A stretch of 64,000 nucleotides of DNA, taken from NCBI GenBank assembly GCA_016869535.1, contig VGDX01000009.1, positions 50,977-114,976 of the forward strand, read 5' to 3'. The stretch comes from Alphaproteobacteria bacterium (GTDB lineage Bacteria > Pseudomonadota > Alphaproteobacteria > Rhizobiales > Methyloligellaceae). The position numbers were made by a program, and so were the translations under genes. Of this stretch, positions 56,541 to 64,000 are shown piece by piece; position 1 is the stretch's first letter; the number at the start of each line of letters is the position of its first letter. A model generated the notes under the pieces. It did no database searches, was not told the DNA's origin, and worked only from the letters and a program-made list of their open reading frames with translations.

Positions 56541-57263
56541 CTATTCAGCCGGTTTCGCCGCTGGTGCTGGTGCTGGTGCTGCCTTGGCCGCCTGAACATA
56601 GGCGTTGATGGATTCTGTTACCCTCTGTTTCTGTTCCGGCGGGCATTTCGGGGTCGGTGCGGCAACGATCTCCGTCGGAGGGCCGCTATCCGCAGGCGCC
56701 TCTGGCGGTGCATCGCTCTTGGAGACGGCGGTGGCTGCGGCGCCGGGAGCCGGGGCATTGTCCTCGACCTCGGTCACGGTGATCTTGAGGCCACCGGCGA
56801 AATAGGACGCCGAGAAGGTGTGCAGTGCATCGATCATCAAGAGCTGATCCCGGCTCCATACATTTTTGGCTTCTTCACCGCGTATCATCGTCTGATAGTT
56901 CGCCTGCATTAATTCGTGAAGCTGACAGATCTCAGCATAGGCCGAACGCGTGGCCGCACGGATCACTCGCCGCGCATCCTCATTGGGAAGCAGAAACTTG
57001 TTCACATCGGATTTATCGACCTTGGTGCGTTTGCCGTCTGGGCTCGTGACTTCCTCCGGGATGATCGAGAAGGCATATGTCATCAGCACACGCACGGCGC
57101 TATCGCTCATGCCGCCAGCCTGTCCCTCGGGGGCACCCGCGGATTTGGTACGCTTGTCGAGCTCAGCCGTGGCGCCTTCGGCGGCATGGAGAGGCGTTCC
57201 TATGAGCAGGGCCAGGGCCATCATGGCCGCGATTCCGCTCCGGTGAATCCACGCGAATTTCAT
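56541..57263 (-). CDS. Hypothetical periplasmic protein
   Basis: 240 residues: signal peptide (about 1-28, MKFAWIHRSGIAAMMALALL), a helical domain (MSDSAVRVLMTYAFSIIPEEVTSPDGKRT, NEDARRVIRAATRSAYAEICQLHELMQANYQ) and an Ala/Pro-rich tail. No motif recognised. Start at 57263 gives the signal peptide; open frame extends upstream to 57653 and is not used. Two Cys. Confidence 0.75.
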   Translation of the reverse strand: MKFAWIHRSGIAAMMALALLIGTPLHAAEGATAELDKRTKSAGAPEGQAGGMSDSAVRVLMTYAFSIIPEEVTSPDGKRTKVDKSDVNKFLLPNEDARRVIRAATRSAYAEICQLHELMQANYQTMIRGEEAKNVWSRDQLLMIDALHTFSASYFAGGLKITVTEVEDNAPAPGAAATAVSKSDAPPEAPADSGPPTEIVAAPTPKCPPEQKQRVTESINAYVQAAKAAPAPAPAAKPAE

Positions 57264-57340
57264 TGACGAACATTCCCCCTTCCCGGCGGTGGAAGCTAGG
57301 CATTCTGTGGCCCCATCGCAATAGGAGAAACGGGGCGGAA

Positions 57341-58189
57341 CTATGACACCTTGCCGCCCTTCGCTTTGTCTCTGCGAGCCAGGGCAGCGACGATTCCGCG
57401 CCAAGTGCGCACATCCTGTTCCGTCGCGCCCATGCGGTGGAACATGTTGCGAATATTGCGTGTCATGGAGGGCCGTTTTTCCGGTGGCCGCAGAAAACCC
57501 GTCTTGTCGAGTTCCCCTTCGAGATGCTCGAAGAGCGCGAACAGCTCGGCTCGTGTCGCGGGGCGCGTGTCCGGAATGGCGATGCCCTCTCTTGCCGGAC
57601 CGTCGAACCCCGTAACGCGGCCAAGCGATGGTACGGATTCGCTTTTCCGCCATTCATAGCCGAACAGCAGCACGGCCTGCGGCAGGCTGAGCGAGGCGAA
57701 GTCCGGATTGACCGGCGCGGTGAGGATGGCGTCGGCAAGGGCGATGTCGTCGTTGTCGAGGCCGCTGCGTTCGGGTCCGAACAGAATGCCGCTGCGTTCG
57801 CCGGCGTGACCTCGCTGTCTCAGTTCCTGCGCGGCGCTCTCGGGAGAGAGCACCAGCTTCACCATCTCGCGTGGCCGCGCTGTCGCGGCCAATACGAAAT
57901 TCAATTCCGCAATGGCGTCCTCGACGCTGGCATAAATCCTGGCCTGATCGATGAGGAAGGCAGCACCTGCAGCCGCCGCATGTGCCTTGTCGTTCGGCCA
58001 GCCATCGCGCGGCGCCACCAGCCGCAAATCGGTCAAACCGAAATTGGCCATGGCACGGGCGGCAAAGCCAATATTCTCACCAAGCTGCGGCCTGACCAGC
58101 ACGATCGCGGGCTGCTGCATCACGGCAGGGGAAACCGTGGGCGCACTCTGGACGCGTTTACGCTTACCGCTCTCGCCTTTTACTTTCAT
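57341..58189 (-). CDS. trmJ: tRNA (cytidine/uridine-2'-O)-methyltransferase TrmJ (SpoU family)
   Basis: 282 residues. SPOUT-fold methyltransferase: [22 protein letters not shown] near the start, [20 protein letters not shown], and [21 protein letters not shown]. TrmJ methylates position 32 of tRNA. The C-terminal helical extension ([30 protein letters not shown]) is typical of TrmJ. Divergent from icd. Confidence 0.9.
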   Translation of the reverse strand: MKVKGESGKRKRVQSAPTVSPAVMQQPAIVLVRPQLGENIGFAARAMANFGLTDLRLVAPRDGWPNDKAHAAAAGAAFLIDQARIYASVEDAIAELNFVLAATARPREMVKLVLSPESAAQELRQRGHAGERSGILFGPERSGLDNDDIALADAILTAPVNPDFASLSLPQAVLLFGYEWRKSESVPSLGRVTGFDGPAREGIAIPDTRPATRAELFALFEHLEGELDKTGFLRPPEKRPSMTRNIRNMFHRMGATEQDVRTWRGIVAALARRDKAKGGKVS

Positions 58190-58283
58190 GGCGGCACGAT
58201 GCTATAGGGGGCCGTTGGCTGCAATGGGGACGGCGGCCTGCCTCGCTTCTTCGCGTCATTTTACCCGCATCGGAGGATTGCGC

Positions 58284-59506
58284 GTGGACAAGATCAAGGT
58301 GAAGAGCCCGGTCGCCGACCTCGACGGGGACGAGATGACGCGCGTCATCTGGCACATGATCAGGGAAAAGTTGATCCTCCCCTTTCTCGACCTGCCGCTT
58401 ATTTCATTCGATCTCAGCATCGAGAACCGCGACACGACCGACGACCAGGTCACCATCGATGCGGCACGGGCCATCCAATCCTGCGGCGTCGGCGTGAAAT
58501 GCGCCACCATCACCCCCGACGAGGCACGCGTTAAAGAGTTCGGCCTCAAGCAGATGTGGAAGTCGCCGAACGGCACCATCCGCAACATTCTAGGCGGTGT
58601 GATTTTCCGCGAGCCGATCATCTGCTCGAACGTGCCGCGCCTCGTGCCGGGCTGGACCAAACCGATCGTCATTGGGCGGCACGCCTTTGGCGACGTTTAT
58701 CGTGCCGTCGATTTCCGCGTACCCGGCAAAGGCAAACTCACCCTGACTTTCGCGGGCGAGGACGGTCAGCGGATCGAGCACACGGTGCACGAATTCCAGG
58801 GCTCGGGCGTGGCGCTTGCCATGTTCAATCTCGACGATTCGATCCGCGATTTTGCCCACGCCACTTTTAACTATGCGCTCTCCCGCAACATGCCGGTCTA
58901 TCTTTCGACCAAGAATACCATCCTCAAAGCCTATGACGGCCGCTTCAAGGATCTGTTCGCCGAGATCTTCACCAGCGAGTTCAAGGACACATTCGAGGCG
59001 CGTGGGCTCACTTACGAGCACCGCCTGATCGACGACATGGTCGCCGCCTCTCTGAAATGGTCCGGCGGCTATGTGTGGGCGACCAAGAATTACGACGGCG
59101 ATATTCAATCGGACACGGTCGCGCAAGGGTTCGGCTCTCTCGGGCTGATGACCAGCGTGCTCATGACGCCCGACGGCAAGACGGTGCTGGCAGAGGCTGC
59201 CCACGGCACGGTGACCCGCCATTTCCGCCAGCATCAGCAGGGGCGCGCGACGTCCACCAATTCCACCGCCTCGATCTTCGCCTGGACCGGCGCGCTTAAA
59301 CATCGCGCCAAGCTCGACGACAATGCCGAGTTGCTGCGGTTCGCCGAAACCCTGGAAGAGGTGACGATCGGCACCATCGAAGCCGGTTTTATGACCAAAG
59401 ACCTGGCTCTTCTCGTAGGCGCCGAGCAGGGATGGCTCACCACCGGCGGCTTCATCGACAAGGTCGCCGACAATCTGCGCAAGGCGCTGGCCGATCGGGC
59501 CGCGGC

Positions 59507-59510
<4 letters not shown>
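58284..59510 (+). CDS. icd: Isocitrate dehydrogenase (NADP)
   Basis: 408 residues, GTG start ([20 protein letters not shown]) with GGAGG eight bases upstream. TCA cycle enzyme, type II (eukaryote-like) NADP-dependent isocitrate dehydrogenase: [59 protein letters not shown]. Its TAG stop overlaps the alaS stop on the other strand at CTAG (59507-59510). Confidence 0.96.
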
Positions 59511-62272
<2,762 letters not shown>

Positions 62273-62530
62273 GGGCGGCGATATGGAGGGGACCTTAATG
62301 TGCCGGTCGCTAGACAAGCCTAGCCGATTCGCCAAGCTCGCCGGCACGCTCCCGGGTTCGCGGGGGAACGGCCTTAAAACCTTGCGCCAGACATAGTGGC
62401 CGACAGGAACCCTGTCCAGCTTCAGCGGCGCCATAAGCGCTTTACCGACGACAAATGACCGGCCTCCTGTCGGTCAGGCGGCCGGCCCATGCTCAGCCAA
62501 GACGCGCTAGACGTCACTCAGCGATAGATT

Positions 62531-63703
62531 TCAGCCGCGACGGCTCCTGCGGGCGGCGGCACTCGAAATGGAGGTAACAGGCCCCTCCTCCCCGGCACTA
62601 TCGCCCTCGCCTCCCTCGCTGGCGGCTTCGGCACCTTCGCCTCCGCTCGCCTCGGGCGGGCCTTCGAGGATCTGACCGGCAATCAGGCCGGCATTCTGGC
62701 GGATGGCGCGCTCGATGCGCTCGGCTGTCTCGGGATGTTCCTTCAGATAGGCCTTAGCGTTTTCGCGGCCCTGGCCGATGCGCTCGCTATCGAAGGAGAA
62801 CCAGGCGCCGGCCTTCTCGACGATGCCGGCCTTGACGCCGAGATCGATGAGCTCGCCCGTCTTGGAGATGCCCTCGCCATACATGATGTCGAACTCGATG
62901 GTCTTGAACGGCGGCGCCACCTTGTTCTTCACCACCTTGACGCGGGTCTGGTTGCCGACCACCTCCTCGCGTTCCTTGATGGCACCGATGCGGCGGATAT
63001 CGAGGCGAACCGAGGCATAAAATTTGAGAGCGTTGCCGCCGCTCGTCGTCTCCGGCGAGCCGAACATCACGCCGATCTTCATGCGGATCTGGTTGATGAA
63101 GATCACCATGCAGCGCGATTTGGAGATCGAGGCGGTGAGCTTGCGCAAGGCCTGGCTCATCAGCCTGGCCTGCGCGCCCATCTGCTGATCGCCCATCTCG
63201 CCTTCGAGCTCGGCCTTGGGCGTCAACGCCGCGACCGAATCAATTACGAGCACGTCGATCGCGCCCGATCGCACCAAGGTGTCGGCAATCTCCAATGCCT
63301 GCTCGCCCGTGTCGGGCTGCGAGATCAGGAGATTTTGCAGATCGACGCCGAGCTTGCGCGCATAGACCGTATCGAGCGCATGCTCCGCGTCGATGAAGCC
63401 GCAAATGCCGCCGCGCTTTTGCGCCTCGGCCACGACATGCAGCGCAAGCGTGGTCTTGCCAGAGGATTCCGGCCCGTAAATCTCGACAACGCGGCCGCGC
63501 GGCAGCCCGCCAATGCCGAGCGCGATGTCGAGGCCGAGCGAGCCGGTGGAGATCGCCTCGACCTCGACGGCCTTCTCGTTCTGGCCGAGACGCATGATGG
63601 AGCCCTTGCCGCAATTTCGCTCGATCTGGGAGATGGCCGCTTCAAGGGCCTTTTCTTTATCCATCCCGGCTCCTTCGACGAGGCGCAGCGCAGCGTTCGA
63701 CAT
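62531..63703 (-). CDS. recA: Recombinase RecA
   Basis: 390 residues. RecA coats single-stranded DNA and drives strand exchange and SOS induction. Walker [33 protein letters not shown], and the L1/L2 loops ([48 protein letters not shown]). The C-terminal tail is acidic and Gly/Ser-rich. Start at 63703 ([20 protein letters not shown]); the in-frame ATG at 63847 is not used, because the LexA box lies between them. Confidence 0.98.
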   Translation of the reverse strand: MSNAALRLVEGAGMDKEKALEAAISQIERNCGKGSIMRLGQNEKAVEVEAISTGSLGLDIALGIGGLPRGRVVEIYGPESSGKTTLALHVVAEAQKRGGICGFIDAEHALDTVYARKLGVDLQNLLISQPDTGEQALEIADTLVRSGAIDVLVIDSVAALTPKAELEGEMGDQQMGAQARLMSQALRKLTASISKSRCMVIFINQIRMKIGVMFGSPETTSGGNALKFYASVRLDIRRIGAIKEREEVVGNQTRVKVVKNKVAPPFKTIEFDIMYGEGISKTGELIDLGVKAGIVEKAGAWFSFDSERIGQGRENAKAYLKEHPETAERIERAIRQNAGLIAGQILEGPPEASGGEGAEAASEGGEGDSAGEEGPVTSISSAAARRSRRG

Positions 63704-63781
63704 GAGATTCTCCCTTATTTCACAAGCCCGCCAAGGCTGGCAATGATGCTCCAATCCAGCCAATGTACACGTTTTGTTCCT

Positions 63782-63796
63782 GTTCTGCAAATGTTC
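63782..63796. promoter_or_regulatory. LexA (SOS) box upstream of recA
   Basis: GTTC-TGCAAAT-GTTC, exactly the alphaproteobacterial LexA operator GTTC-N7-GTTC (GAAC-N7-GAAC on the recA strand). It lies 79-93 bases upstream of the recA ATG at 63703. SOS induction of recA by LexA is inferred from the match. Confidence 0.88.
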
Positions 63797-64000
63797 TTTT
63801 CCGGCGGGCGGTGCTGTCCTAACCGCTGTCCGCTTCGCCTTCGGCAATCGCGTGGCCTATGGGCAGATCATTAAACCGACATTCCCCCGATGAACTCTGG
63901 AACGGCGTAGACGGTAGCAGACGGCGGGGTTCACGGTAAGCCCCAGGGCAGGCTGCGCGGTGTTTGGCGGCGTTTCCGTCATGCTCGGCGTCTCCAACGA
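63797..64000. other. Window end upstream of recA
   Basis: No gene could be supported in the last ~200 bases. The region presumably holds the recA promoter and the edge of a neighbouring gene that is not visible. No terminator or repeat seen. Confidence 0.35.

Noticed and set aside
62735..63874. A 379-codon plus-strand frame opposite recA.
   Set aside because: Shadow of recA with no domain motifs. recA is secure.

Overview
The window reads as an ordinary, gene-dense stretch of a high-GC alphaproteobacterial chromosome, most likely from the order Hyphomicrobiales (Rhizobiales). Lineage hints are the NDUFA12-type complex I subunit, the DUF1476 zeta inhibitor of F1-ATPase, a DUF2155 protein, a large B12-dependent class II ribonucleotide reductase, an RNase E with an insert in its S1 domain, and a recA promoter carrying the alphaproteobacterial LexA box GTTC-N7-GTTC. 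The genus cannot be named from the sequence. No rRNA, tRNA, CRISPR array, prophage or insertion sequence was seen.

Layout. 1-8785: a truncated AsmA/YhdP-like gene, a bactofilin, then a minus-strand cell-wall and translation cluster (AMIN amidase, damaged trypsin-like protease, PBP1A, prfB with a programmed +1 frameshift). 8786-16103: rne with a long leader, an isolated RTX/beta-helix secreted protein, an aminotransferase remnant, and a BepA-like metalloprotease followed by a DsbA-like oxidoreductase. 16252-21647: aroQ-accB-accC-aat facing DUF2155, with a methyltransferase, NDUFA12 and a degenerate receiver-domain protein. 21945-28587: nrdJ, a tiny Lys-rich basic protein with a clear terminator, a gene-free stretch packed with GCATC/GATGC pentamers, a MoaB/CinA-like protein, map and radC.

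28598-39275 is a lipid region: an ACP plus ketosynthase pair arranged like nodF-nodE, a FadD-like ligase, a DUF2147 protein and a fadE-fadJ-fadI beta-oxidation operon. 39459-45453 carries a dual-CDGSH protein and a livHMGF-(small membrane protein)-livK branched-chain amino acid importer. 45456-50709 holds small conserved proteins, purB, envelope proteins (two SH3-like, one frameshifted beta-barrel), an HpaI-type aldolase and the ATPase zeta subunit. 51016-55732 is purC-purS-purQ-purL followed by bolA and a CGFS monothiol glutaredoxin. 55729-63703 carries rpsD, a periplasmic protein of unknown function, trmJ, icd, alaS and recA.

Most genes are housekeeping. The parts that look least explained are the GCATC array beside the histone-like mini-protein (25686-26071), the RTX gene next to a pseudogene (12273-13705), the nodFE-like pair beside an acyl-CoA ligase, the receiver protein that has lost its phosphorylation site, and the 235-base antisense overlap of aat with the DUF2155 gene. 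Several reading-frame breaks (protease, beta-barrel protein, aminotransferase) point to local decay or sequence error. I did not find a clearly new multi-gene system.
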